A stretch of 64,000 bases of DNA. Source: Caulobacterales bacterium (GTDB lineage: Bacteria; Pseudomonadota; Alphaproteobacteria; Caulobacterales; Caulobacteraceae). Made by a program: the position numbers and the translations under genes. Position 1 is the first letter of the stretch. Each line of letters opens with the position of its first letter. The notes below the pieces were generated by a model. That model saw only the letters and a program-made list of their open reading frames with translations. It searched no databases and had not been told where the DNA came from. This document shows, piece after piece, positions 53,986 through 63,617 of the stretch. The DNA lies in the NCBI GenBank assembly GCA_016183935.1, contig JACPDR010000027.1:1-64000 (forward strand), in the 5' to 3' direction.

Positions 53986-56298
53986 ATGAGCGACACCACC
54001 GGCGACTCTGGCGTCTCCGCCGCACCCGTTCGGCCGGTCGACCGGTTGACCCCGCTGCTGTTCGCGGTGGCTATCTTCACCTCCGCCTCGCTGGTCTTCG
54101 TGGTCCAGCCGATGGTGACCAAGCTGGTCCTGCCGATGCTGGGCGGATCGCCGGCGGTGTGGAACACGGCGATGGTGTTCTTCCAGGCCGCGCTGCTGGC
54201 CGGGTATCTCTATGCCCACCTGCTGCAGCGGATCGCCTCGATCAAGCTGCAGGTCGCGGTCCACCTTGGACTGCTGCTGCTCGCCGCCCTGTTCCTGCCG
54301 CTGCACATCAACGGCTGGCTGGGCGACCCCGATCCGGCGGCGCCCATCGCCTGGCTGCTGGCGACGCTGACCCTGTCTGTCGGCGCCCCGTTCGCGGTGC
54401 TGTCGGCGACGGCCCCGCTGCTGCAGGCGTGGTTCGCGCGGGTGCGGGCCGGTTATCCCGATGGCAAGAACCCCTACGTCCTCTACGCCGCCTCCAACCT
54501 GGGCAGCTTCCTGGCGCTGTTGTCCTACCCGTTCCTGATCGAGCCGCTGACCAATCTGGCCGGACAGAGGCTGGGCTGGAGCGGCGGATACGCGGCCTTC
54601 CTGCTGATGGTGGCGGCGCTGGCGTTCACGGTCTGGCGCCGGCGCCTCGACCGCACCGTCGAACCGGCCCCGCTGGCCGCGACGCCGCCGATCCCGTGGC
54701 GCGAGAAGGGCGTCCTCATCCTGCTCGCCGCGGCCCCGTCCAGCCTGATGCTGGGCGTGACGGCCCACCTGTCGACGGACGTGGCGTCGGCGCCCTTCCT
54801 GTGGGTCATGCCGCTGGCGCTGTACCTGCTGACGTTCGTCATCGCCTTCCAGACGAAGCCGTGGATTCCCCTGCCGGTGACCCTGGTGCTGCAGGGCGCG
54901 CTGGGAGCGCTCTGCGTCGTGGTGGTGGCTTTCCGCACGCTGGACTTCCGGATCGCCTTCGCGGTCCACATCCTGACCTTCTTCCTCACCGCCCTGATGT
55001 GCCACCAGACCCTGGCGGCGCGGCGGCCGCCGCCGGACCGGCTGACGGAATTCTACCTGCTGCTGTCGGTCGGCGGCGTGGTCGGGGGGGCGTTCACGGC
55101 CCTGCTGGCGCCGGTGATCTTCAACGTGGTCTGGGAGTACCCGCTGGTGCTGGTGCTCGTCGGCCTGGCCCGGCCGTGGGGCCGCGGCCGGCTGCGCGGC
55201 GAGGAGGTCGGGACGCTGGTCGCGGCGGCCGCCGTCACCGGCCTGGCCGCAGGCCTGTCGTGGTGGCTGACGACCGACCTCGAGGCCTGGGGCGCGCTGT
55301 GGCGCATGGCGCCCGGCGTGAACCTGACCAGCCTGTGCATGATGCTGCTGGGACCGGCCGCGATCTGCGCCTTCCTGCTGCGCGACCGGGCTCCGGCGTT
55401 CACGGCGGTCCTGCTGATGACCGCCCTGGCCTCCCAGTACGTCTCGCGCGGGTACGACTACAGCTATTCGGAACGAAGCTTCTTCGGCGTCATGCGGGTG
55501 GCGAAGATCGTCGATCCGCGGCTGGGCGGCGACGTCCACGTGCTGATGCATGGCACCACCCTGCACGGGGCCCAGGCGCGCGATCCCCGCTTCGACTGCA
55601 CCCCGTCGCTCTACTATAATCCGCAGACCCCGATCGGGCAGGCGGCGGATATCGTCGAGGCGCGGGGGCCGGCCAATATCGGCGTCGTCGGCCAGGGCTC
55701 GGGCGGCATGGCGGCCTACAAGCGGGCCCAGGACACCATGACCTTCTTCGAGATCGACCCGATGGTCGACAGGATGTCGCGCGATCCCCGCTGGTTCACC
55801 TACATCTCGGACTGCGCGGCCGGGGACATCCGAACCGTGCTGGGCGACGCGCGCCTGACCCTGAACCGCGAGCCGGCCGGGTCGTACGACCTGCTGATCA
55901 TCGACGCCTTCTCGTCGGACGCGGTGCCGACCCACCTCCTGACGATGGAGGCGATCGAGGGCTATCTGCGGCTGCTGAAGCCGGACGGAGTGCTGCTGCT
56001 GCACCTGTCGAACCGGAACCTGGAGATCACCCTGCCTGCCGTCGCAGCGGCGCGGGCCCTCGGCAAGCCGAGCCTGCACAACCTCTATCTCGAAGACGGC
56101 ACGCAGCCCGACATGGCCGTCGCCTCGACCGAGGCCCTGATCATCTCGCCGACCGAGGCGGGCCTGGCCGGCTTCCGCTCGCATCCGGACTGGGCCGTAT
56201 CGCCGGAGACGTCGGTGCGGCCGTGGACGGACGACTACGTCAACCTGTTCGGCTCGCTGTGGCGCGCCTTCCGGCCGCCGCCCGAGCGGCCGAACTAG
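53986..56298 (+). CDS. Membrane-fused spermidine-synthase-like protein
   Basis: 770 residues from ATG 53986. The N-terminal half (about 20-480) contains many hydrophobic segments resembling an MFS-like or SpeE-fused membrane module, e.g. [41 protein letters not shown]. The C-terminal part (about 540-770) has a class-I methyltransferase-like fold: [29 protein letters not shown] and [24 protein letters not shown]. In soluble SpeE the acid-rich loop is typically DxxDP; here DAFSSDAVP, so aminopropyl transfer is unproven. It ends 4 bases into convergent ispDF. Confidence 0.88.
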   Translation: MSDTTGDSGVSAAPVRPVDRLTPLLFAVAIFTSASLVFVVQPMVTKLVLPMLGGSPAVWNTAMVFFQAALLAGYLYAHLLQRIASIKLQVAVHLGLLLLAALFLPLHINGWLGDPDPAAPIAWLLATLTLSVGAPFAVLSATAPLLQAWFARVRAGYPDGKNPYVLYAASNLGSFLALLSYPFLIEPLTNLAGQRLGWSGGYAAFLLMVAALAFTVWRRRLDRTVEPAPLAATPPIPWREKGVLILLAAAPSSLMLGVTAHLSTDVASAPFLWVMPLALYLLTFVIAFQTKPWIPLPVTLVLQGALGALCVVVVAFRTLDFRIAFAVHILTFFLTALMCHQTLAARRPPPDRLTEFYLLLSVGGVVGGAFTALLAPVIFNVVWEYPLVLVLVGLARPWGRGRLRGEEVGTLVAAAAVTGLAAGLSWWLTTDLEAWGALWRMAPGVNLTSLCMMLLGPAAICAFLLRDRAPAFTAVLLMTALASQYVSRGYDYSYSERSFFGVMRVAKIVDPRLGGDVHVLMHGTTLHGAQARDPRFDCTPSLYYNPQTPIGQAADIVEARGPANIGVVGQGSGGMAAYKRAQDTMTFFEIDPMVDRMSRDPRWFTYISDCAAGDIRTVLGDARLTLNREPAGSYDLLIIDAFSSDAVPTHLLTMEAIEGYLRLLKPDGVLLLHLSNRNLEITLPAVAAARALGKPSLHNLYLEDGTQPDMAVASTEALIISPTEAGLAGFRSHPDWAVSPETSVRPWTDDYVNLFGSLWRAFRPPPERPN

Positions 56299-57446
56299 AG
56301 CGGCAGATCTATCGTCGCCACGGCCTGGGCGGCGAGGCCTTCGCCGCGGCCGGTGAAGCCCATGGCCTCGGTCGTGGTCGCCTTGACGCTGACGGCGTCG
56401 AGCGGGAGCGACAGCAGGGCGGCCAGTCGCTCGCGCATGGCCTGACGGTGCGGCTTCACCTTCGGCCGCTCGCAGATCAGGGTCACGTCGACATTGACCA
56501 GCCGGCCGCCGCGGGCGTGCAACCGCTCGACGGCGTGGATCAGGAAACGGTCGGAGGACGCGCCCTTCCACTGCGGATCAGTGGGCGGGAAATGGTCGCC
56601 GATGTCGCCGTCGCCCATGGCGCCGAGAAGGGCGTCGGTCAGGGCGTGCAGGCCGGCGTCGGCGTCGGAATGGCCGATCAGGGTCTGGTCGTGGGCGATC
56701 TCGACGCCGCACAGCCAGACCGAAGCGCCGGGTCCCCAGCGGTGGGCGTCGAAGCCCTGGCCGACGCGGGTCTGGCGGGGAAGAAGGGCCTCGGCCATGG
56801 CGAAATCCTCCGGATAGGTGAGCTTCATCAGGCGGGGATCGCCCTCGACGAGGCGGACGCGGCCGCCGGCGCGCTGGACCACGGACGCCTCATCGGTGGC
56901 CGACTCGTTCGCGGGCCAGCCGGCGTAGGCGTCTGTAATGGTTCCGAACCGGAAGGCCTGGGGCGTCTGGGCGCGCCACAGGCCGTCGCGCTCGACCGTG
57001 CGGTCCATGAGGCCGTCCGACGCCCGGCGCAGGCTGTCGGCGACGGGCAGGGCGGGCAGGGCGCCGTCGGCCTCCGCCAGCGCCTCGAGCGTCCGGCGGA
57101 TCACGGCGGCGTCCAGCAGCGGCCGCGCCGCGTCGTGGACCAGCACCGGCCGCTCACGCGGACCCCCGAGGACGGAAAGGCCGTTGCGCACCGAATCCGC
57201 GCGGGCCGCCCCGCCAATGGCCAACCGCCATCCCGTCAGGCCGGCCAAGGCGTCCCCGGCCTCGGCCGCGGACCCGGGCGGCACCACCACGATCAGATCC
57301 TCGGTCCCCGACGCCAGCAGCGCCTCGACCGACCAGCGGATCACGGGCTTGCCGCCCAGAAGCCGCCACTGCTTGCCCCCGCCTGCGCGGGAGCCGGAAC
57401 CGGCGGCGACCACGATGGCGGCGAAGGCGGGGAATGGCGATGTCAT
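56295..57446 (-). CDS. ispDF: Bifunctional IspD/IspF of the MEP isoprenoid pathway
   Basis: 383 residues. The N-terminal IspD domain (about 1-225) has [47 protein letters not shown] and [13 protein letters not shown]. The C-terminal IspF domain (about 230-383) has [11 protein letters not shown] (zinc DxH), [43 protein letters not shown] and [21 protein letters not shown]. The fused form is common in alphaproteobacteria. It is divergent from dusB (63 bases between). Confidence 0.97.
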   Translation of the reverse strand: MTSPFPAFAAIVVAAGSGSRAGGGKQWRLLGGKPVIRWSVEALLASGTEDLIVVVPPGSAAEAGDALAGLTGWRLAIGGAARADSVRNGLSVLGGPRERPVLVHDAARPLLDAAVIRRTLEALAEADGALPALPVADSLRRASDGLMDRTVERDGLWRAQTPQAFRFGTITDAYAGWPANESATDEASVVQRAGGRVRLVEGDPRLMKLTYPEDFAMAEALLPRQTRVGQGFDAHRWGPGASVWLCGVEIAHDQTLIGHSDADAGLHALTDALLGAMGDGDIGDHFPPTDPQWKGASSDRFLIHAVERLHARGGRLVNVDVTLICERPKVKPHRQAMRERLAALLSLPLDAVSVKATTTEAMGFTGRGEGLAAQAVATIDLPL

Positions 57447-57509
57447 TCCGGCCTTCTAATCGCCGCCGTCGTGCTTGACGAGGGCGCGTCGAGCAGCGGT
57501 AAGGGGCCG

Positions 57510-58562
57510 ATGGCCACAGGCGTGCAGATTGGCGACGTGTGGGTGCCCGGACGGGTGCTGACCGCGCCCATGACCGGAATCACCGACCTGCCGTTCCGGC
57601 GGCTGGCCTCGCGGCTGGGCGCGGCCTATGTCGCCACCGAGATGGTCGCCGCCGCTGAACTGGCCCGGGCGCGGCCCGACGTGGTGCGGCGCGCGGCCGT
57701 CGGAGAGGGCCTTCCGCTGACGGTGATCCAGCTGGTCGGGCGCGATCCCGCCGCCATGGCGGAGGGCGCGCGCATGGCCGAGCGGGCGGGCGCCGACATC
57801 ATCGACCTCAACTTCGGCTGTCCCGCCAAGGAAGTCACCGGCGCGGCGTGCGGCTCGGCCCTGATGCGGACGCCGGACCTGGCCTGCCGGCTGATGGAGG
57901 CGGCGGTGACCGCCACCTCCCGCCCGGTCACGGTCAAGATGCGGCTGGGCTGGGACGACGCCAGCCGCAACGCGCCGGAACTGGCCCGGCGGGCCGAGGC
58001 CATCGGCGTTCGGGCGATCACGGTGCATGGCCGGACGCGTCAGCAATTCTACACCGGCGCCGCCGACTGGAGCGCGGTCGGCGAGGTCAAGGCGGCGGTG
58101 GGCGTGCCGGTGATCGTCAACGGCGACATCGTCACCGCCGAAGACGCGCGGACGGCCTTGGCGCAGTCGGGCGCCGACGCCCTGATGCTGGGCCGCGGCG
58201 TCTATGGGCGGCCTTGGCTGGCGGCGCACCTGGAGCGGGCGCTGGCTGACGGCACTGTGCTGGAAGAGCCGGGCGCGGAGGAACGGCTGGCCATCGTGAT
58301 CGAGCATTTGCGGGCCTCGGTCGCCTTCTACGGCCTGCCGCTGGGCCTGAAGATGTTCCGCAAACACCTCGGCTGGTACGTCGAACAGGCGCCCTGGCCC
58401 GCCGATCCGCTGGAACGGCGCGCCGCCAAGGCCCGGCTGTGCCGGCTGGATGCGCCGGAGGAGGTCGAGACGGCGCTGGCGGAGCTGTGGCGCCCGGTGA
58501 CGCTTTCCGGCAACTCCGCTGTTGATATTGGGCCACAGTTCGCCGAAGCTGGAGCGGCATGA
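57510..58562 (+). CDS. dusB: tRNA-dihydrouridine synthase (DusB/NifR3)
   Basis: 350 residues from ATG 57510. FMN enzyme that reduces uridines in tRNA. VLTAPMTGITDLPFRRLASRLGAAYVATEMV, QLVGRDPAAMAEGARMAERAGADIIDLNFGCPAKEVTGAACGSALM (catalytic Cys in NFGCPAK), VTVKMRLGWDD, HGRTRQQFYTGAADW and LMLGRGVYGRPWL. In many alphaproteobacteria this gene (nifR3) leads ntrB-ntrC-ntrY-ntrX; here ntrY starts directly at its stop (ATGA). Confidence 0.96.
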   Translation: MATGVQIGDVWVPGRVLTAPMTGITDLPFRRLASRLGAAYVATEMVAAAELARARPDVVRRAAVGEGLPLTVIQLVGRDPAAMAEGARMAERAGADIIDLNFGCPAKEVTGAACGSALMRTPDLACRLMEAAVTATSRPVTVKMRLGWDDASRNAPELARRAEAIGVRAITVHGRTRQQFYTGAADWSAVGEVKAAVGVPVIVNGDIVTAEDARTALAQSGADALMLGRGVYGRPWLAAHLERALADGTVLEEPGAEERLAIVIEHLRASVAFYGLPLGLKMFRKHLGWYVEQAPWPADPLERRAAKARLCRLDAPEEVETALAELWRPVTLSGNSAVDIGPQFAEAGAA

Positions 58563-60859
58563 CGGACGCGCCCCCTACGGCAACCGGACCCGACGCCGCC
58601 CCGCTCCGCGGGCCGGCGCGCTGGTTCGCCGGCTGGTCGGAGGATCGTCGGCGCACCACTTTCCTGATCGCCTACACCGTCGCCTTCCTGATCACGATCG
58701 CGGCGATCTGGCTCGTGGCCGTGGCGCCCGGCGCCAGCGGCGAGGGCGCACGGGGCATGGCCAGCCAGGCCGTGCTGATCATCCTGAGCATCAATCTGCT
58801 GCTGATCGGCGGACTGGCGATCGTCATCGGGCGACGGGTGCTGTCATTGTTCCAGCGCCGCACCCACGCCGGGGCGCGGCTGCATCTGCGCTTCGTCACC
58901 GTGTTCTCGCTGGTGGCGCCCGTGCCGGCGGTGCTGATCGCCCTGGTATTCGGGGTGCTGGTCAACCGGGGCGTCGATCAGTGGTTCAGCGACAATGTCC
59001 AGGCGGCCGTGAGAAACAGCGCCACCATCGGCCGGGCCTACGTGGAAGACGTGTCCCACGAGATGGACTCGGACCTCGTCGTCATCTCCGAGCAGCTCGC
59101 TGACGCCAACGTCCGGCTGATGTTCGCCAACCGCATCCAGTTCTCCGACGCCCTGGTCCAGATCGCCGATCTGTTCGGCTATCCGGCCATCTATATCCTC
59201 GGGGCGGACGGGGAGGTGCTGGCCAGCGGCGAAGGGGCCGGTGCTCCACCCTATCTCGCGCCGCCGCGGGAAATGCTGGAGGCGGCCTCCGAGGAGGGGC
59301 AGCCGCCGCAGCAGATCACTGAAGCTCCTGACGCTGTCAGGTCGTTGATGGCGCTGCCGGCCTACGGCGACGCCTACCTCTATCTGGTGCGCCCACTGCA
59401 GCCGGGACTGATCGCCCAGATGCGCAACGGCGAGGCGGCGATCGTCGCCTACCGCGAGGCGCAGGAGAGCCGCGAGCGTATCCAGGCCGCCTTCGCCCTG
59501 AGCTATATCGAGACCGCCCTGCTGGTGCTGGTCGGGGCGGTGTGGCTGGGCATGTCGGCGGCGACGGCCATTTCGGCGCCGATCGGCCGGCTGGTCGAGG
59601 CGGCGGACCGCGTGGCCGGCGGCGACCTGACCGCGCGGGTTGAGGGCGAGGACGGCCCCGGCGAGATCAAGAACCTGACCGCCGCGTTCAACCGCATGAC
59701 CGGCGATCTCGAGGCGCAGCAGGCGGCGCTGAGGGCGGCGAGCGAAGAGGCCACCGGCCGGACGTTGTTCATCGAGACCGTGCTCTCGGGCGTCTCCGCC
59801 GGGGTCATAGGCGTGGACAAGCGGCGGCGGGTCTCGGCCATCAACGACAGCGCGGTGGAACTGCTCGGCCTCTCCGACGCCCGGATCATCGGCCGGCCGC
59901 TGGGCGAAGCCGCGCCGGAGCTGGGCGAATTGGCCGGCCGGGCCGAGGCGCATATCGAGGAAGAGATCGACGTCAGCCGCGACGGCGAGACGCGGCGCTT
60001 GCGGGTGCGGATCGAGGGCGGCGTCGGCGGCGAGATGGTGCTGACCTTCGACGACATCACCCGACTGGTGACGGCCCAACGCAACGCCGCCTGGCGCGAC
60101 GTGGCCCGGCGCATCGCCCACGAGATCAAGAACCCGCTGACCCCGATCCAGCTGTCGGCCGAGCGGCTGCGGCGGCGCTATCGCAAACAGGTTGGCGACG
60201 ACGTCGAGGTGTTCGACCGCTGCACCGAAACGATCATCCGCCAGGTGGGCGACATCGGCCGGATGGTGGACGAGTTCTCGTCCTTCGCGCGCATGCCGGC
60301 GCCCCGCTTCACCGCCGAGAATCCGGCCGAATTGCTGCGCGAGGCGGTCTTCGCCCAGCGCGTGGCCGCGCCCGATATCGGCGTCGAACTGATCGAACCC
60401 CTGCCCAAGGTGGTGCTGCACGCCGACGGACGAATGGTCGGGCAGGCCTTGGCCAACATCCTGAAGAACGCCGGCGAGGCGGTGGGGGCGCGGCGGGCCG
60501 CCGCCCCGAAGCCGGAGGACGGCAAGCGCCCCGGCGTATCCGCGCGCCTGGAAGTGGCCGACGACATGGCCACCTTCATCATCGAGGACGACGGCGTCGG
60601 CCTGCCGGCCCGCGACCGCGACCGGCTGACCGAACCCTATGTGACCACGCGCGAGAAGGGCACCGGCCTTGGCCTGGCCATCGTCAAGCGCATCTGTGAG
60701 GAACACGGCGGCGAGCTGAAGCTGGCCGACGCCGAGCAGTTGTCCGGCGCGCGCGTGTGCCTGATCTTCCCCCTGAAATCTCCACTGCAAGCGACCGGCG
60801 CGACCGGAGGCAAGGACGCGAAGGCGTCCCGGTCCCGGACTGTTCCGGCCGGCGAATAG
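58559..60859 (+). CDS. ntrY: NtrY-type membrane sensor histidine kinase
   Basis: 766 residues. Transmembrane segments near 35-55, 70-92, 112-135 and about 325-345; periplasmic or loop region between. Then HAMP (AISAPIGRLVEAADRVAGGDLTARVEGEDGPGEI), a PAS domain with VLSGVSAGVIGVDKRRRVSAINDSAVELLG, HisKA with His521 in RRIAHEIKNPLTPIQLSAERLRRRY, and a HATPase domain (NILKNAGEAVGARRAA, EDDGVGLPARD, GTGLGLAIVKRI). It signals to NtrX, encoded 9 bases downstream. Confidence 0.95.
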   Translation: MTDAPPTATGPDAAPLRGPARWFAGWSEDRRRTTFLIAYTVAFLITIAAIWLVAVAPGASGEGARGMASQAVLIILSINLLLIGGLAIVIGRRVLSLFQRRTHAGARLHLRFVTVFSLVAPVPAVLIALVFGVLVNRGVDQWFSDNVQAAVRNSATIGRAYVEDVSHEMDSDLVVISEQLADANVRLMFANRIQFSDALVQIADLFGYPAIYILGADGEVLASGEGAGAPPYLAPPREMLEAASEEGQPPQQITEAPDAVRSLMALPAYGDAYLYLVRPLQPGLIAQMRNGEAAIVAYREAQESRERIQAAFALSYIETALLVLVGAVWLGMSAATAISAPIGRLVEAADRVAGGDLTARVEGEDGPGEIKNLTAAFNRMTGDLEAQQAALRAASEEATGRTLFIETVLSGVSAGVIGVDKRRRVSAINDSAVELLGLSDARIIGRPLGEAAPELGELAGRAEAHIEEEIDVSRDGETRRLRVRIEGGVGGEMVLTFDDITRLVTAQRNAAWRDVARRIAHEIKNPLTPIQLSAERLRRRYRKQVGDDVEVFDRCTETIIRQVGDIGRMVDEFSSFARMPAPRFTAENPAELLREAVFAQRVAAPDIGVELIEPLPKVVLHADGRMVGQALANILKNAGEAVGARRAAAPKPEDGKRPGVSARLEVADDMATFIIEDDGVGLPARDRDRLTEPYVTTREKGTGLGLAIVKRICEEHGGELKLADAEQLSGARVCLIFPLKSPLQATGATGGKDAKASRSRTVPAGE

Positions 60860-60868
60860 CGAGGCGAC

Positions 60869-62287
60869 ATGCGATCCACGGGAGCCGATATTCTGGTCGT
60901 CGACGACGAGGCGGACATCCGCGAACTGGTCTCCGGCCTGCTCGAGGACGAAGGTCACGCGGTGCGCGTCGCCTCTAACTCGGACGAGGCCCTCGCCGCG
61001 ATCCGGGCGCGCAAGCCGTCGTTGGCCCTGCTGGACATCTGGATGCAGGGCGGGGGCCTGGACGGGCTCGAGCTGCTGGATGTCATCAAGGAGCTGGATC
61101 CCGACCTGCCGGTGGTGATGATCTCGGGCCACGGCAACATCGAGACGGCGGTCACGGCCCTGCAGCGCGGGGCCTATGACTTCATCGAGAAGCCGTTCAA
61201 GTCCGACCGGCTGGTCGTGGTGGTTCAGCGCGCGCTGGAAGCCTCGTCCCTGAAGCGCGAGAACCGGCGGCTGCGGGCCCAGGTCGCGGCGCCGACCGGT
61301 TTCATCGGCCGATCAGCGGCGGCGCAGGCGCTGCGCGGCACCATCGCCAAGGTGGCCCCGGCCAACAGCCGGGTGCTGATCTCCGGCCCGCCGGGCTGCG
61401 GCAAGGAGCTGGTGGCGCGTCAGATCCACGAGGCCAGCGCGCGGGCCCGCGGCGAGTTCGTGGCCATTGCGGCGGCCGGCATGACGCCGGAGCGTCTCGA
61501 CCTGGAGCTGTTCGGCGAGGAAGGTCACGACGGCCGTCCGAGCAAGATCGGGGTGTTCGAGCGGGCCCACAACGGCACCCTCTACCTCGACGATGTCGGC
61601 GACATGCCGCGCGAGAGCCAGAGCCGCATCCTGCGCGTGCTGGTCGAGCAGCGCTTCCGCCGCGTCGGGGGCGAGCAGGACGTCCAGGTCGACGTCCGGG
61701 TGATCACCTCCACCTCGCGCGATCTCAAGCAGGAGATCGCCGAGGGCCGGTTCCGCGAGGACCTGTTCCACCGGCTGAACGTGGTGCCGATCCGCGTGCC
61801 CGCGCTGGCGGAGCGGCGCGAGGACATCCAGGAGCTGGTCGACTATTTCATCGAGACGCTTGCCGCGTCCCAGGGTCTGCCCCGGCGACGGCTCGGCGAC
61901 GACGCCATCGCCGTGCTGCAGGTCCATCCCTGGCCGGGCAACGTCCGCCAGCTGAGGAACAACGTCGAACGGCTGCTGATCCTGGCGACCGGCGACGTCA
62001 ACGAACCCATCGGCGCCGACGCCCTGCCACAGGAGGCGACCAGCGCCGGCTCGAGCGGCTCGCTGGGGGCCGAGCGGATCATCGCCCTGCCGTTGCGCGA
62101 GGCGCGCGAGGTGTTCGAGCGCGAATATCTCGCCGCGCAGATCATGCGCTTCGGCGGCAATATCTCGCGCACCGCCGCCTTCATCGGCATGGAGCGCTCG
62201 GCCCTGCACCGCAAGCTGAAGTCGCTGGGCGTCTCGCCCGCGCGCGGGGCCGTCGAGGACGAGGAAGAAGGAGCCCTCGAGGCATGA
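60869..62287 (+). CDS. ntrX: NtrX response regulator without GAFTGA motif
   Basis: 472 residues. Receiver domain (1-120): VVDDEADIRELVSGLL and phospho-Asp56 in ALLDIWMQGGG. AAA+ domain (about 135-370) has a Walker A GPPGCGKELVARQIHEAS and Walker B GTLYLDDVGDM. The loop where sigma54 activators have GAFTGA reads EEGHDGRPSKIGVFERA, so GAFTGA is absent and direct sigma54 activation is unlikely. The C-terminus is a Fis-type HTH: MRFGGNISRTAAFIGMERSALHRKLKSLGV. The stop overlaps dat. Confidence 0.95.
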   Translation: MRSTGADILVVDDEADIRELVSGLLEDEGHAVRVASNSDEALAAIRARKPSLALLDIWMQGGGLDGLELLDVIKELDPDLPVVMISGHGNIETAVTALQRGAYDFIEKPFKSDRLVVVVQRALEASSLKRENRRLRAQVAAPTGFIGRSAAAQALRGTIAKVAPANSRVLISGPPGCGKELVARQIHEASARARGEFVAIAAAGMTPERLDLELFGEEGHDGRPSKIGVFERAHNGTLYLDDVGDMPRESQSRILRVLVEQRFRRVGGEQDVQVDVRVITSTSRDLKQEIAEGRFREDLFHRLNVVPIRVPALAERREDIQELVDYFIETLAASQGLPRRRLGDDAIAVLQVHPWPGNVRQLRNNVERLLILATGDVNEPIGADALPQEATSAGSSGSLGAERIIALPLREAREVFEREYLAAQIMRFGGNISRTAAFIGMERSALHRKLKSLGVSPARGAVEDEEEGALEA

Positions 62288-63147
62288 GCCGCGTCGCCTA
62301 TGTCAACGGAACCTACCGTCCGCACGCCGATGCGACGGTGCATGTCGAGGACCGCGGCTTCCAGTTCGCCGACGGCGTCTATGAGGTGTGGTCGGTGTTC
62401 GAGGGGCGGCTGGCCGACTTCGACGGCCACATGACGCGCCTGCACCGCAGCCTGGACGAACTGCGCATTCCGATCCCGATGACCCGCGAGGCGCTGGGCC
62501 GGGTCTTGAAGGAGACGGTGCGGCGCAATCGGGTGCGCGAGGGGCTGGTCTACATCCAGGTGACCCGCGGCACGGCCCGGCGCGACCATCCGTTCCCGGC
62601 CGAAGGCACGCCGCCGAGCGTCATCGTCACGGCGCGCTCGTTGCCGTTGTCGAAGGGCAATGCGGCGGCGGCGAAGGGCGTGGCCGTCATCACCCAGCCG
62701 GACATCCGCTGGGGCCGTTGCGACATCAAGACGGTCGGCTTGCTGCCTAACGTGCTGGCCAAGCAGGCGGCGAAGGAGCGCGGCGCGGCCGAAGCGTGGA
62801 TGGTCGACGAGATGGGGCTGGTCACCGAGGGCTCCTCGACCAACGCCTGGATTGTCGACGAGGACGGCAAGTTGCGCACGCGGGACACCCAGTCAAACAT
62901 CCTGCACGGCATCACCCGCGCGGCGGTGATGCGGATGGCCGCCGACGAGGGGCTGGAGGTCGAGGAGCGGGCCTTCTCGGTCGACGAGGCCAAGCGGGCG
63001 CGGGAGGCCTTCTACACCTCGGCCAGCGGCTTCGTGATGCCGGCGGTGTCGATCGACGGGACCCGGATCGGCGACGGCAAGCCCGGCCCGGTGGCGACGC
63101 GGCTGCGCGCCCTGTACCTCGATCAGGCGCGCCGCGACGCCATCTAG
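62284..63147 (+). CDS. dat: D-amino-acid/branched-chain aminotransferase class IV
   Basis: 287 residues. Class IV PLP aminotransferase. Signals: VHVEDRGFQFADGVYEVWSVFEGRLADFDGHMTRLHRSLDEL, VYIQVTRGTARRDHPFP, RCDIKTVGLLPNVLAKQAAKERGAAEAWMVDEMGLVTEGSSTNAWIVD (PLP Lys in DIKTV) and LHGITRAAVMRMA. DAT-type sequence features favour D-alanine transaminase, but substrate is inferred. The ntrX-dat-hfq-hflX order is a known alphaproteobacterial neighbourhood. Confidence 0.92.
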   Translation: MSRVAYVNGTYRPHADATVHVEDRGFQFADGVYEVWSVFEGRLADFDGHMTRLHRSLDELRIPIPMTREALGRVLKETVRRNRVREGLVYIQVTRGTARRDHPFPAEGTPPSVIVTARSLPLSKGNAAAAKGVAVITQPDIRWGRCDIKTVGLLPNVLAKQAAKERGAAEAWMVDEMGLVTEGSSTNAWIVDEDGKLRTRDTQSNILHGITRAAVMRMAADEGLEVEERAFSVDEAKRAREAFYTSASGFVMPAVSIDGTRIGDGKPGPVATRLRALYLDQARRDAI

Positions 63148-63253
63148 GCGTTGCGAGCGCCGCAGGGGCGGTTAAGGTGCCGGGCCGGACGCGCGATCCG
63201 GCCCCGACCGCTCCCCCGGCCGGCGCAACAAGCAAGAACAGGCTGAACCTGCC

Positions 63254-63499
63254 ATGTCGCAAGACAAGTCCAAGAACCTTCAGGACACCTTCCTCAACAG
63301 CGTCCGCAAGACCAAGACGCCGCTGACCATCTTCCTGGTCAACGGGGTCAAGCTGCAGGGCATCGTGACCTGGTTCGATAACTTCTGTGTGCTGCTGCGC
63401 CGGGACGGCCAGTCCCAGCTGGTCTACAAGCACGCCATCTCGACCATCATGCCGTCGGTGCCGGTGCAGCTGTACGAGCCGGAAGCGGACGAGGACTGA
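63254..63499 (+). CDS. hfq: RNA chaperone Hfq
   Basis: 81 residues. Sm-like hexameric RNA-binding protein for small RNA pairing. [58 protein letters not shown] includes Sm1 and the Sm2 motif YKHAIST. The C-terminus is short and acidic (YEPEADED), as in other alphaproteobacteria. Confidence 0.98.
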   Translation: MSQDKSKNLQDTFLNSVRKTKTPLTIFLVNGVKLQGIVTWFDNFCVLLRRDGQSQLVYKHAISTIMPSVPVQLYEPEADED

Positions 63500-63502
63500 T
63501 CT

Positions 63503-63536
63503 GCGCCCACGGGATGGCCCTGTGGCCTGTGGGCGC
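63503..63536 (+). terminator. Possible hairpin after hfq
   Basis: GCGCCCAC pairs with GTGGGCGC across an 18-base loop, 3 bases after the hfq stop. No T run follows. It could stabilise or end the hfq transcript; uncertain. Confidence 0.35.
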
Positions 63537-63560
63537 CTATCTGACGCTCAGCACCAGATA

Positions 63561-63592
63561 GTCCGATCCTCGGGTCAAGCCCGAGGATGACG
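63561..63592 (-). repeat. Dispersed REP-like palindrome, copy 3
   Basis: Matches copy 2 (42884-42915) at 31 of 32 positions, with C for T at the fourth. It lies between hfq and hflX. Confidence 0.9.
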
Positions 63593-63617
63593 ACCCAGAG
63601 AAAGCAACCCTCCACAC

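Noticed and set aside
53503-56571. A minus-strand frame of over 1000 residues opposite the fused spermidine-synthase gene.
   Set aside because: It is a GC-rich antisense shadow: it has low-complexity His/Arg/Gln composition and no motif, while the plus-strand gene has clear domains.
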